Shown one piece after another: positions 24,817 through 34,649 of a stretch of 64,000 bases of DNA (positions within the stretch are counted from its first letter, which is position 1; each line of letters starts with the position of its first letter). The DNA is from Arcicella sp040387735 (GTDB lineage Bacteria > Bacteroidota > Bacteroidia > Cytophagales > Spirosomataceae), in the NCBI GenBank assembly GCA_040387735.1, contig JAZKDE010000006.1:96352-160351 (forward strand). Direction: 5' to 3'. The position numbers and the translations under genes are program-made. The notes below the pieces were generated by a model. The model worked only from the letters and a program-made list of their open reading frames with translations, had not been told where the DNA came from and ran no database searches.

Positions 24817-26315
24817 TCAACGAATCTTATAAATATAAAATGTCTCATTGTGATTATGCGTTGGGTTCATTAAATACGCTAAATTATCAACAAAACTTGG
24901 TTCAATATCTACTTCATGCTGCATCGTTGGGAATACCGCTTTCATCTCAGCCAATCGTTTTTCAAAATCAGAATTTCCTACTAAAATAACGTAGTTTGGT
25001 TTCACCTTTGTGCCTAATTTCAATTGATTAGGGAAATCTGCCATTTTTTCATGGCTATCAATGGTATAAAAATCGTATCTTTTTTGGAGATAAAACGGTG
25101 CTTCGGGTTGCGGTGATTCGTAGTTTTGAATCACTAAATTGGTCATATCGCCTTTTTCTCGTAGATAGTTCATACTTTCAACCCGTGAGCGTTTCGTGTA
25201 AGTGACCGATAAGATAAATAGCAAAACCGTGTTCAGAATTAAAAACCAAACGGTGGCAAATTTTGTAAAACCTTTTAGCCATTTTTTCTCTTGATATTCT
25301 TCGTAAATATCTCGGAAACCAATAATTCCTAATAAAATAAAGTATGGCAAAAATGGCAAAATAAAGCGTTCTTGTTTATTGGCATAATACGAATGAAAGG
25401 CAAAAAATAAGAACGAAGCCAAAAATAACATCCTCCTATTTCCCGCTTGTGTGGCCGTTTTGAAATATCCCGCTAATAATAAAAGAAACGGAAATGCTAA
25501 GAAAAGTCCCGCCATTGTACCAATATACCGATGCCAAGGGCCATTAGGATAAGCCGCANNNNNNNNNNATTACTGTTATAGTCGGAATATGCTTGCAGAG
25601 ATGCGATGGGACTGCCCCAGTATAAATAGTCGAAAAGACCTTGCGTTAGGGCAAAAAATATCCCAAAGGCAAGACCAAAAATAACCGCTTTTTGCCAATT
25701 TTGTTTGCTTAAAAGCCAAGTCAAACCAATAACAAATGGAATGAAAATAATTTGATAGCGAAAAACAAAAGCAATGGTAAACCACCAAGCGGCTAATAAA
25801 ATTTGTTTTGTGCCTAAATTCTTATCAACGGCATAATAGCACGCCATAAATAGTGGAGGAATGCAGGCAAACTCACGCAAATTTCTGACCGACATAAATG
25901 GAAAAACCCAAAAAGTTGCCAATAATAAGCCAACAATTTTAGCATCATTTGGCCGTTTACTCAAGCGTTCCGTTAGAAGATAACCGTAGTAAATAGTCAG
26001 CATTGAAAACAGTGCGTGAGCCAAACGAACCCAAAACATTTTGACATCGGGATTGTATATTCCCAAGGATTCGCAAATCGCAAAAATGATGTAATGAAAG
26101 GCTGGATAGATAAGATTAAACAAATAAATTTCTCCTTTGGCAAGAAATGGAAATGGGTTTGTGAGTTTATCTAAGTGGTTTTGGGCAATTTCAACGACCT
26201 CAAAATGGTCATCGGTGAAACCATATCCTTTGGAAAAAATGGTGGCTAATATTCTAAAAAACAATCCAATGAATAAGATTTTTTTTAGATTTAAGGAGTC
26301 TAAATATTTGGTCAT
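24817..26315 (-). CDS. membrane glycosyltransferase (GT39/GT22-like mannosyltransferase), interrupted by an assembly gap
   Basis: Two minus-strand open frames, 26315-25569 and 25558-24817, belong to one gene of about 500 codons; the 10 N between them break the frame. The N-terminal part has GYGFTDDHFEVVE near residue 31, the acidic loop after the first helix typical of GT-C glycosyltransferases. Many transmembrane helices follow. Reading on the far side of the gap in frame with the downstream part gives AYPNGPWHRYIGTMAG, which joins naturally. The C-terminal 100 residues form a soluble domain that probably faces the periplasm. GT-C enzymes transfer sugars from lipid-linked donors. The gene is not truly split, and the real gap length is unknown. 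Confidence 0.75.
25559..25568. other. assembly gap of 10 N inside the glycosyltransferase gene
   Basis: Ten undetermined bases show that this is a scaffolded draft sequence. The number 10 may be a placeholder. The frame differs on the two sides, so the true length is not 10 modulo 3 if the gene is intact. Confidence 0.99.
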
Positions 26316-26379
26316 TTTATCTTTCTTCGACTTTATGAGAATATACTTTAAGGGGCAAAGTTAAGGTTTTGGGATGAGT

Positions 26380-27570
26380 TTACTCGTCCCCACCCAATAA
26401 AATCCTGAAAGTTGTCCCTTTGTTTACTTCTGAATGTTTGACTAATAATTTACCTGCGTGATAATTCTCAATAATTCGCTTGGCAAGGGTTAAACCCAAG
26501 CCCCAACCCCGTTTTTTTGTACTAAAACCAGGATTAAACACTTTACTCAAATTCTTTTTGGCGATACCTTTACCCGTATCCGAAATGTCAATCGCAATCT
26601 GATTATGTTTCAATTCTTTAATCACAACTTTCAGGGCTCCCACACCTTCCATAGCATCAACTGCATTTTTGCAAATATTTTCAATCACCCATTCAAACAA
26701 ATATTTGTTTAATTTTATCATTTTATTGGGTGGTAATTCATTTACAAAGGTGAAAGAAACTTTCGTCGAAATACGTTTTTGTAGGTACAACATAAAGGTT
26801 TCGATAGTCTCAACAATATTTTCCTCTTTCAATACTGGAACAGAACCAATATTAGAAAAACGAGTGGTGATAACATCTAATCGTTGTACGTCTTTTTCTA
26901 ATTCTTTTACAATTTCGGGGTCGTAAGTTGGGTCAAGTTTGAAATATTCAACCCAAGCTGTTAATGATGACAAAGGAGTACCTAATTGGTGGGCAGTTTC
27001 TTTTGCCAAACCTACCCAAACTCTATTCTGTTCCGACCGTCGGGAGGCATCAAAAAACAAATAAGCTGCAAATCCGAAGATTAAAATAATTAATAATTGA
27101 AAGAGTGGATAGTATCGTAAAATGTTGAGCAGTTGTGAGTTACCGTAGTATATGTATTCTTTATGGAAGTCCATATCTAACTCAATGGGAGAGTTGTCAT
27201 CCTTTAGGATTTGCTCTAATTTTTCTCTCAAAAACGCTTGTTTTTCATTAGAAGATAAACCTTCTGGAAGTTCAATATTTTTAGAATCAAGATAGCCCGA
27301 GCCATCTTTATGGATGATTGGAATGGTATTATTCTCATTCGATTTTTTGATCTTATCAAAGAAAAAATTGATGTCCTTATTAATATCACTGGTCATTGCG
27401 TATTTAAAAGACTCAGCGTACAACTCAATTTGTTGTTTTTCTCTTTCTTCTAATTTACTCACTAATTTGTCAGTAATGTACAAAGAAGCAGCCCCTACGA
27501 GTGAGCAAAAAACCAAGAAAGCAACTTTCCACCAAGTATTACGACTATAAATATCAACGGTTAAAATCAT
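26380..27570 (-). CDS. sensor histidine kinase
   Basis: The 396-residue protein has a membrane helix at about residues 14-33, a periplasmic sensor region of about 120 residues and a second helix at about 148-170. HisKA follows with the phospho-acceptor histidine in ETAHQLGTPLSSL (about residue 190). The HATPase domain has N box NICKNAVDAM, G1 DISDTGKGIAKK and G2 KRGWGLGLTLAKRIIENYHAG. All catalytic boxes are intact. No response regulator gene is adjacent, so it is an orphan kinase. The LytTR protein at 32744 is too distant and lacks a receiver domain. The signal it senses is unknown. Confidence 0.92.
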   Translation of the reverse strand: MILTVDIYSRNTWWKVAFLVFCSLVGAASLYITDKLVSKLEEREKQQIELYAESFKYAMTSDINKDINFFFDKIKKSNENNTIPIIHKDGSGYLDSKNIELPEGLSSNEKQAFLREKLEQILKDDNSPIELDMDFHKEYIYYGNSQLLNILRYYPLFQLLIILIFGFAAYLFFDASRRSEQNRVWVGLAKETAHQLGTPLSSLTAWVEYFKLDPTYDPEIVKELEKDVQRLDVITTRFSNIGSVPVLKEENIVETIETFMLYLQKRISTKVSFTFVNELPPNKMIKLNKYLFEWVIENICKNAVDAMEGVGALKVVIKELKHNQIAIDISDTGKGIAKKNLSKVFNPGFSTKKRGWGLGLTLAKRIIENYHAGKLLVKHSEVNKGTTFRILLGGDE

Positions 27571-27607
27571 TGTGTATGTAATTTGGACAGTTCTGCCCGA
27601 TTTTAGT

Positions 27608-30600
27608 CTAAAATTTAACTACTTTTCCTCCATTACCAAACGGCAAATTAATACCTTTATTTCGTAAAATTAACCTATAAAAGTATATACCTGACGGTAA
27701 AATAAATCCTGATGAATCTGTGCCGTCCCACAAAAACTCATTTAGCCCAATTCGGAGTGTCTGATTTGAATTGTCAATCGTTTGGCGTATTTTTCCTTGT
27801 TCATCAAAAATCTCAATTTTAAATTCTTCGGGAATATCCATTCCTGTGAGTGTAAACGAAAATTTGGTAAAAACCTCAAATGGATTTGGGTAAATAATCC
27901 ATGATTTTAACGCTTGTTTTTGAATAATTTGGAACGAAATTTCATAAGGATGTAATCCCGATAAATTTCCCGCCATATCCCGACCTTGTATTTGTAATGT
28001 TAAGGTATCTTCAGGTAGATTTTTTGGTAAGTAATTGATAATGAAATTGTTATTTATTGTGTTTGACTTCCAAGAAATGTTGGGATTACTGAAATGAATT
28101 CGCTTAAAATTACATTTTTGGCAAGATTTCAAAGATATTTCCAAGCCAATTGTATCGGTACGAATTCTGAACAAGTTTTCGTCTTTGAGACTAATTTGAA
28201 TAATTGGATTTGCAGAAACAATTTCATTATTTTGAATTTGTCGATTATCGAAAGTTACGGATAAAATTGGGTTGATTTTATCGGGAATTACCATGAAATG
28301 ATAATCAATTAAATTATTGTTATAAATCTGTTCAAGTTGGATTTGAGGATTAAAAAATATCCGTAATGTATTATCACCAACTTGTCCCGCTGTTTGAATT
28401 GGGATACTTATTTTCACTGAATCATATTCAAGTAATGGTTTGATTTTGAACGATTTACTGGAAAATGTATTTAACAAGCGATTCGATAAAACTTGTCTCA
28501 CTGTAATCGAATCTTTAAAATTTTGGTTGGTAATATTCTTAAACCACACGTTCACTGAAAAGTCTTCATATTCTTGTTTATCAGTGATTTTGGAGGATTT
28601 TTCAATATCCACCAAAGCTTCAGGAACGCCTTGATAAGTAACCATCCAAGATTTTAATTGCGGAGCATCTCCGAAATCTTTGGCGGTTTTTAAAGTAAGT
28701 TTTAATTTCAAGAATGGATATTTTTTTGCGTCTATATGATTGATTTTCAGGTAATTTATTGAAATGTTTTGCTGCAAAAGAATATCTTTTCCTTCTGAAT
28801 TTACCCCGATAATATCAAATGAGAATGATTGATTTTTGCGGTCGTTCTGCTCGATTTTTAAAGAAATATCTTTCCATTCCGTCGCTGGTCCAATCAGCGG
28901 AGAAGTAATAATTCCTTCGTTGAATCGGTCTTTAATCTCATAATTTTCCAAAGTTAGAATCTCAGCATCTGGACTTTTATCAAAATTTGGAAATAATTCT
29001 AATGAGGCCTTTTTGGCTCCTTTTCTACCAATTACCAAAAATGGAGAACCGTTGGTAAGTCGCTGAATTTTAGTTGAATCCACGCCAATTTCAGTGAATT
29101 TTTGACGATTTTCGGGCGTTAATTTATCGTATTCCAAATAACCAGAATTCCAAAGCATGACATAATTTCCAGTTAAAGTGGCGTTGAAATAATCCTGTAA
29201 ATCAGCCGAATTTGGTTCAAGGGAAAGGTAGTTAACGGAGTATGGTGTGTAGCCACAAACCAAAGAAGGAAGTACCGAATAGGGACGTAATGCCCGATTG
29301 AAAGCCACTGCATTAAATGTGTACCAAGGATAACAAACGCCATTACCGATAAGTTGTTTGTTGTTTAAAATCAATGAGTTAGCTAAGTGAGGTCGGGCTA
29401 AACCGCTGTTGCCACCATAAATTTTTGCGGATATTTTTAGCGAAGAGAAAGGGAAATTCCAACCCGAATTGTCTAACAAAATTTGGTTATCAGTAGTCGT
29501 TTTCTCAAATTGTGTAATGCTACTTTGTGCGAATCCTTCTGAGCCATTTTTAAGGTAAATAAAAGAGCTTTCCGTCCAAGTTGTATCATCATTCATTTTG
29601 GTTCTGACGTAATAAATGGTACTATCTTTTTCTGATAAAGTAGTTTGCCAATTGAATAGGAGCGGAGTAATTCCTGAGAAAGTTTTTTTAAAAGTTGAAT
29701 TATAATTTTTTGAAGAATCTACTTCGATGGTAATTGACTGATTATGAATGTTTTCGGGGATTTTCAAGACGAAATCCACTTTTTGTTGATGAACGATTGA
29801 AAACTCACGAGGTGACAAAATATTGATTTTATTTTCAGGAAAAGCATATTCTAAAACGGCTGAATTATTATTTTCTCTCAATTCAATTATTTGATTGTCA
29901 GGGTCTAAAGTGATTTCAAAACGATTGTTACCAACGCTTATATTTTTGTCATTTTTGATTTTCACATAAAGTGTATCTCGATAATTAATGGGTTTAAAAC
30001 TTAGTTTTTCAATATTGTCAACTGAGCCATTGGCATACATTCTTCGGATAGACATAGTTAGATTTTTTGGAGAAATTCTTCCTAAATTACTGACAATAAT
30101 ACCAATTTTTAAGGAATCTGAATCAGCACTTAAAGGGCTATTTTTATCCGTATTTCCTAAGAAAACTGAGGTATTTGTAATTTCGTAATCAGGCTTTTGC
30201 GTTGGAAAAAGTGCTATTGCAGGGTCGCCTTGAAGCGTAAGTTGTTGGGCGTTTGCCAACTCATAAGGACTATTCGGGAACTTCTTCAAATAACGATTTA
30301 CACTTTCCTGCATCACTATTCCGAAAGGTTTATCCGAAAATAAAGTATCGGCAAATTGCGTGTGATAAATTTCGTCTGAATATGATTTTAATGTGCTTGG
30401 AAAGCCTAAACTTGAATGAGCTAAAAATAAAATTGCACCCTTATTTGGTGTATTTATCCAGTCCGTTCCAAACGAGAAACGATTGGCGTAAAAGTCGCCA
30501 GCATCGCACCCATTTACCAAAATAAACGGATATTTTCCTTTATTTTGGTAGCCTAAAAGCTCGTTTGAGCAATAGCCAATGTCCATATCGGTTTGCCCAG

Positions 30601-32485
30601 GAGCAGAATGCCCGAAGAGCGTAATCATACCCAAGCCCTGATTTACTCGTTCCGTAACATTGATAAATTCCACAGGATTATCGGTTTTCTTGGACAATAA
30701 ATCCACTTTTTGACCTAATAAACCATTTTCACTGACTCGTTTGAAATCGGATATATATTCCTTAAAAGTGTTCAATTCATAGATGTTTCTTCCACCTGAC
30801 ATTTTTAGGGTATTTTTTCGCCAAAGGGCATCCATTGGATTAGCTTCATGTTCTTTTGCTTTATTTAAATAGTGCAAAATAGTTTCTGGATTATTCGTTA
30901 CTAATCGACCGATAGCAAGATTCATAAAATTGGTTTCTGAACTGTCTAATCCTACCGTAAAAGGTACATCCGCACTTGGAAAACCTACATTAGGCACTAA
31001 ATCCATTTGGTAGTCTAACGCATTTTTTCGGGCTTTTTGCGGATAACTTGATGTACCAATTAAGAAGACAAACTGAGGTTTTCCATGCTGATATTTGAAA
31101 TTCAAAAATCTGCGAATTGCCAATGAGTTTTTGTCGCCGTAAGTGAATAAATTATACAATAAATTCATGTCAACCGTAAGAGTATCATATTTTCCTCCAA
31201 TGTTTGAAGCTCTATAATTGGAGTATTCTTTTATATTTTTTAATAAAGTATTGTGGCTGATTATAAGGTAATTAGCTTTTAAATAATTGATGTTTCTTAA
31301 TATAATTGGCTCAATTGAAATAACTTTTTTGAACTGATTGGTGGCTAAAATTCTCTCCCCCGAAACAACACTTTCAATGTTTGCACCATTTTGAGTGAAA
31401 TCTATTTTTTGAAGGTTATTTTTATCAGTAATATCGTATAAAACTACGCCTTCTGGAGCGTTTGGAATACGGATAAAATGTTCTTGATTGGCATTTGAAG
31501 CAAGATTGAAAACTTTCTCTGAAACGTCTTGCATATCAAAACTTTGTGGATATATCAGTTTGAGATATGAAATAGAATATTCATCAATTTGTGTACCGAC
31601 TGAACGAGTTGAAAATCGAAAATCGTTATTAGTTATATCTTGATAATTTACAATTTTTTCTATTTTTTTGTTTGAATAATTGTTAATAAAAGTGGTATCT
31701 AAAAACCTTTGATTTATATTTTCTCCAACCCAAGTTTCAATCAAATGATTATCCGCAGAACGTCCCGCAAATAATACTTCTATCTTCGGTTTTCGAGAGT
31801 CAATTTTTATAATATTTTTAAGATTAAAGTCGAAATTTATGAACTTTCCTTTCGACTGAATTTCTCCTGACCAACCTTTTCCAAAACTATAATTACTGTT
31901 TAAAACACCCGCATTTAATGGCGTTCCGATGGGTTTAGGTTGACCTTCTGCATAAGATGAAGTGAATAATTGTAGTGATTCTTCGAGGTGAAATAGGTCT
32001 GGGTTTAGGTTTTGAACATTTGTTTTTTTGGAATTTTTTATTCGCTTACCGATTTGATTATCAATGTGATAACTTAAAAAATAGGAAGCTGTGTCGGTGT
32101 ACAAACTATAATATTGATGCGGTTGTGATTGAGATGGAAAATACAGTAGAGAGTCTAATGAGCCATCATTTCCTTCGGCATAAAATTCAATGAAATCAGT
32201 TTCGTTAAAAATGTTATCTTCTTCGCCTTTAATAAAAATAGCTTGCTCCAGACCTTTTCTGAATAGTTGTACTTTTTTGGGATTAATATTGGTTGGGAAA
32301 CCTGCGTTTTTGAGATCGTTGAAAGAGAGTTGAAAAATCCCTTTCTGCGTAATTTTGATTTTGAAATATTGCTGACTGTAGTTAATCCATTCATTACCAA
32401 TGGATTGAGCGTGTGAGTTCGTAAGGACGAGCATGAATAGATAGAACAAGTAATATCTTTTGAGTTTTTGAGTAGAATGTAGCAT
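27608..32485 (-). CDS. porU2: PorU2-like C25 family cysteine peptidase with type IX secretion C-terminal domain
   Basis: With the start at 32485 (MLHSTQKLKRYYLFYLF) the protein has 1625 residues and a signal peptide ending near HAQ. A beta-rich N-terminal region is followed by the gingipain/C25 domain at about residues 400-780. The catalytic His is in TLFGHSAPGQTDM and the catalytic Cys in FILVNGCDAGDF. Long Ig-like and CARDB-like beta regions follow. The last 90 residues (YPNPFEVFTKFSF ... SGIYFYRLIL) form a type A sorting domain of the type IX system. PorU is the sortase of that system; this longer form fits proteins annotated as PorU2. A secreted C25 protease is the alternative. No other por or spr genes are in the window. 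Confidence 0.8.
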   Translation of the reverse strand: MLHSTQKLKRYYLFYLFMLVLTNSHAQSIGNEWINYSQQYFKIKITQKGIFQLSFNDLKNAGFPTNINPKKVQLFRKGLEQAIFIKGEEDNIFNETDFIEFYAEGNDGSLDSLLYFPSQSQPHQYYSLYTDTASYFLSYHIDNQIGKRIKNSKKTNVQNLNPDLFHLEESLQLFTSSYAEGQPKPIGTPLNAGVLNSNYSFGKGWSGEIQSKGKFINFDFNLKNIIKIDSRKPKIEVLFAGRSADNHLIETWVGENINQRFLDTTFINNYSNKKIEKIVNYQDITNNDFRFSTRSVGTQIDEYSISYLKLIYPQSFDMQDVSEKVFNLASNANQEHFIRIPNAPEGVVLYDITDKNNLQKIDFTQNGANIESVVSGERILATNQFKKVISIEPIILRNINYLKANYLIISHNTLLKNIKEYSNYRASNIGGKYDTLTVDMNLLYNLFTYGDKNSLAIRRFLNFKYQHGKPQFVFLIGTSSYPQKARKNALDYQMDLVPNVGFPSADVPFTVGLDSSETNFMNLAIGRLVTNNPETILHYLNKAKEHEANPMDALWRKNTLKMSGGRNIYELNTFKEYISDFKRVSENGLLGQKVDLLSKKTDNPVEFINVTERVNQGLGMITLFGHSAPGQTDMDIGYCSNELLGYQNKGKYPFILVNGCDAGDFYANRFSFGTDWINTPNKGAILFLAHSSLGFPSTLKSYSDEIYHTQFADTLFSDKPFGIVMQESVNRYLKKFPNSPYELANAQQLTLQGDPAIALFPTQKPDYEITNTSVFLGNTDKNSPLSADSDSLKIGIIVSNLGRISPKNLTMSIRRMYANGSVDNIEKLSFKPINYRDTLYVKIKNDKNISVGNNRFEITLDPDNQIIELRENNNSAVLEYAFPENKINILSPREFSIVHQQKVDFVLKIPENIHNQSITIEVDSSKNYNSTFKKTFSGITPLLFNWQTTLSEKDSTIYYVRTKMNDDTTWTESSFIYLKNGSEGFAQSSITQFEKTTTDNQILLDNSGWNFPFSSLKISAKIYGGNSGLARPHLANSLILNNKQLIGNGVCYPWYTFNAVAFNRALRPYSVLPSLVCGYTPYSVNYLSLEPNSADLQDYFNATLTGNYVMLWNSGYLEYDKLTPENRQKFTEIGVDSTKIQRLTNGSPFLVIGRKGAKKASLELFPNFDKSPDAEILTLENYEIKDRFNEGIITSPLIGPATEWKDISLKIEQNDRKNQSFSFDIIGVNSEGKDILLQQNISINYLKINHIDAKKYPFLKLKLTLKTAKDFGDAPQLKSWMVTYQGVPEALVDIEKSSKITDKQEYEDFSVNVWFKNITNQNFKDSITVRQVLSNRLLNTFSSKSFKIKPLLEYDSVKISIPIQTAGQVGDNTLRIFFNPQIQLEQIYNNNLIDYHFMVIPDKINPILSVTFDNRQIQNNEIVSANPIIQISLKDENLFRIRTDTIGLEISLKSCQKCNFKRIHFSNPNISWKSNTINNNFIINYLPKNLPEDTLTLQIQGRDMAGNLSGLHPYEISFQIIQKQALKSWIIYPNPFEVFTKFSFTLTGMDIPEEFKIEIFDEQGKIRQTIDNSNQTLRIGLNEFLWDGTDSSGFILPSGIYFYRLILRNKGINLPFGNGGKVVKF

Positions 32486-32743
32486 CGTGTAAAATTTTAT
32501 TTTGTACGCCAAAGTTCTCATTTTCTGAAATTAGAAAAGAATAATTGGGTATTTATTTATAAAACTCGCAATTCCCCTTTATTTATATCCCCAGAATTAG
32601 GGATATGACTACAAAATAAATCCTATCAAATTTGTCAGATAAATCACACAATGACATAGATAGTAGTAGATGAAGATTTTGGCATATCCATTTTCTCGTT
32701 TTGCCTATCGTTGTCCGTGGCTGAAACCCAAGTAATTAATCTG

Positions 32744-33094
32744 ATGAAAACATTCAACATGAAATTAGAAAATCCTGCTTATGTCCGTATCGGTGCGTGG
32801 AAAGACGTGCATCCGGAAGAAGTTATGTTGTTGGTGGCGGATATAAATTACACGAAAATATACTTTCAAAATGGAAAAAAACTAACCGTGGCAATACCAC
32901 TGAAAGAGTTGGGTAGCCGTTTTAGTACAGCTCAGTTTTTTAGAACGCACAAATCATCTATCGTCAACTTGAACTGCGTGGAAGAATATAATTATAATAC
33001 GCTCAGGTTGACCAATAATTTACGCATAAACTTGGCTCGTAGGCGTAGAACGGCATTTAAACAGATATGGAATGGTGAGATAAAGCCATACTGA
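32744..33094 (+). CDS. LytTR-type DNA-binding protein without receiver domain
   Basis: The 116-residue protein is a stand-alone LytTR domain. Signatures are DINYTKIYFQNGKKLTVAIPLKEL near residue 38 and FFRTHKSSIVNLNCVEEY near residue 67, and the basic end RRRRTAFKQIW. The start is set at ATG 32744; TTG or GTG starts 27-33 nt upstream are possible. Single-domain LytTR regulators bind direct repeats upstream of promoters and are often controlled by partner membrane proteins, none of which is next to this gene. It is divergent from the porU2 gene, so it could regulate it, but no binding sites were identified. A terminator follows at 33130. Confidence 0.83.
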   Translation: MKTFNMKLENPAYVRIGAWKDVHPEEVMLLVADINYTKIYFQNGKKLTVAIPLKELGSRFSTAQFFRTHKSSIVNLNCVEEYNYNTLRLTNNLRINLARRRRTAFKQIWNGEIKPY

Positions 33095-33129
33095 AATTTG
33101 AAATAGTGGTTAAAGATTGAAGTAAATAG

Positions 33130-33163
33130 AAACTCTTCGGCAAATTTGTTGAGGAGTTTTTTT
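33130..33163 (+). terminator. terminator after the LytTR gene
   Basis: The stem aaactcttc (33130-33138)/gaggagttt (33151-33159) has one G-U pair, a 12-nt loop and a following T run, 36 nt after the stop codon. Confidence 0.75.
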
Positions 33164-33261
33164 GTGTTATGCCCCACAGTTACGTATATTTTTTTAACTG
33201 AAAATTGAGTATATTGCTCTTCTAAATTGGCTTCACATATAAATAAAATGTACAAATAATT

Positions 33262-34584
33262 ATGAAAAAAATAATATTTTTATTTTTCTGTCTCATTACC
33301 TCAACAATCGCTTATTCTCAGTCGGGATATACGCCCACTCCCGAAAACCTCAAAGCTCGTGAGGAATTTCAGAATGCCCGCTTCGGAATGTTTATTCACT
33401 GGGGTTTATCCAGTCTTTTAGGCGACGGAGAATGGGTAATGCAAAATCAAAACATTCCAGTGAAGGATTATGTAAGGCTACAAAAAGTGTTTAATCCTAT
33501 TGATTTTAATGCGAAAACTTGGGTTGAAATTGCCAAGAATGCGGGAATGAAATACATTACATTGATTACTCGTCACCACGACGGGTTCAGTAATTTCGAC
33601 ACAAAACAGTCGGATTGGAATATTATGAAAACGCCTTACAAACGGGATATTGTTAAGGAATTGGCCGATGAATGTCATAAACAAGGAATTAAAATTTGTT
33701 TTTATTATTCGCTATTGGATTGGTACAGAGACGATTACCCTTATGAAACGGGAAAAACTGGAAAAGGAACTGGACGTACTAAAAAAAGTGATTATGCGAG
33801 TTATTTAAAATTTATGAAAGCTCAATTGACTGAGCTTCTGACCAATTATGGAGAGGTTTCAACGATTTGGTTTGACGGACATTGGGACCAATTGGCGAAT
33901 GACCATGATAAAACGTTAAGTTCAAAAATTGATTGGAAATACGAAGAAATTTATTCGTTAATTCACAAGCTACAACCGCAATGCTTAATCGGAAATAATC
34001 ACCATTTGATGCCAATTCCAGGCGAAGATTTTCAAATGTTTGAGAAAGATTTACCAGGAGGGAACTCAACGGGTTTTGGCGGTGCGGATATTTCACCTTT
34101 GCCACTGGAAACTTGCGAAACGATTAGTGATGCGTGGGGATTTAATATCAATGACCATAAATATAAATCGACGAAACAATTGGTGGATTATTTGGTAAAA
34201 GCAGCAGGTTTTGGAGCAAACTTTTTATTGAATGTTGGACCAATGCCTAACGGAGAAATTCAACCAGAATTTGTAGAAAGATTAACGCAAATGGGAGATT
34301 GGTTGAAGATTTATGGAGAAACAATTTATGGCTCAAAAGGCGGTTTTGTGCGTCCGCAAGCGTGGGGAGCAGTTACCGAAAAAGGAAATAAAATGTATAT
34401 TCATCTCTTGAATTATAAGGATGATAAATTCATGCTAAAAATTCCTCAGAATGTAAAATCTGCTAAGCTTTTTGTGGGAAAATCACCCGTTAAATTCCAG
34501 AAATTGGATAACGATTTTTACGTCTTTGATGTCGCTTCTATGGATAAAAATGCTTTGGATAATGTAATTGAGTTGGAGAAATAA
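33262..34584 (+). CDS. GH29 alpha-L-fucosidase, secreted
   Basis: The enzyme removes terminal alpha-L-fucose from glycans. The 440-residue protein has a signal peptide (residues 1-20, ending AYSQ) and a GH29 TIM barrel. The motifs are ARFGMFIHWG near residue 40, TRHHDGFSNFDTKQSDWN near residue 104, and the nucleophile Asp205 in TIWFDGHW. A small C-terminal beta domain with a YIHLLNY-type segment follows. No lipobox is present, so the enzyme is periplasmic or exported further. It heads a plus-strand set with a Tat-exported propeller protein and a membrane cytochrome/LRR protein, 65 and 143 nt apart. Confidence 0.93.
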   Translation: MKKIIFLFFCLITSTIAYSQSGYTPTPENLKAREEFQNARFGMFIHWGLSSLLGDGEWVMQNQNIPVKDYVRLQKVFNPIDFNAKTWVEIAKNAGMKYITLITRHHDGFSNFDTKQSDWNIMKTPYKRDIVKELADECHKQGIKICFYYSLLDWYRDDYPYETGKTGKGTGRTKKSDYASYLKFMKAQLTELLTNYGEVSTIWFDGHWDQLANDHDKTLSSKIDWKYEEIYSLIHKLQPQCLIGNNHHLMPIPGEDFQMFEKDLPGGNSTGFGGADISPLPLETCETISDAWGFNINDHKYKSTKQLVDYLVKAAGFGANFLLNVGPMPNGEIQPEFVERLTQMGDWLKIYGETIYGSKGGFVRPQAWGAVTEKGNKMYIHLLNYKDDKFMLKIPQNVKSAKLFVGKSPVKFQKLDNDFYVFDVASMDKNALDNVIELEK

Positions 34585-34649
34585 TAAGAATTCAAAAACT
34601 AAACTAATTCCTATCATTTTGGGAAGTAAGTTATCAAACAGATTAATTA

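Noticed and set aside
25497..25570. Apparent frameshift and two separate glycosyltransferase genes
   Set aside because: The frame break coincides with the 10-N assembly gap, and both sides belong to one GT-C protein.
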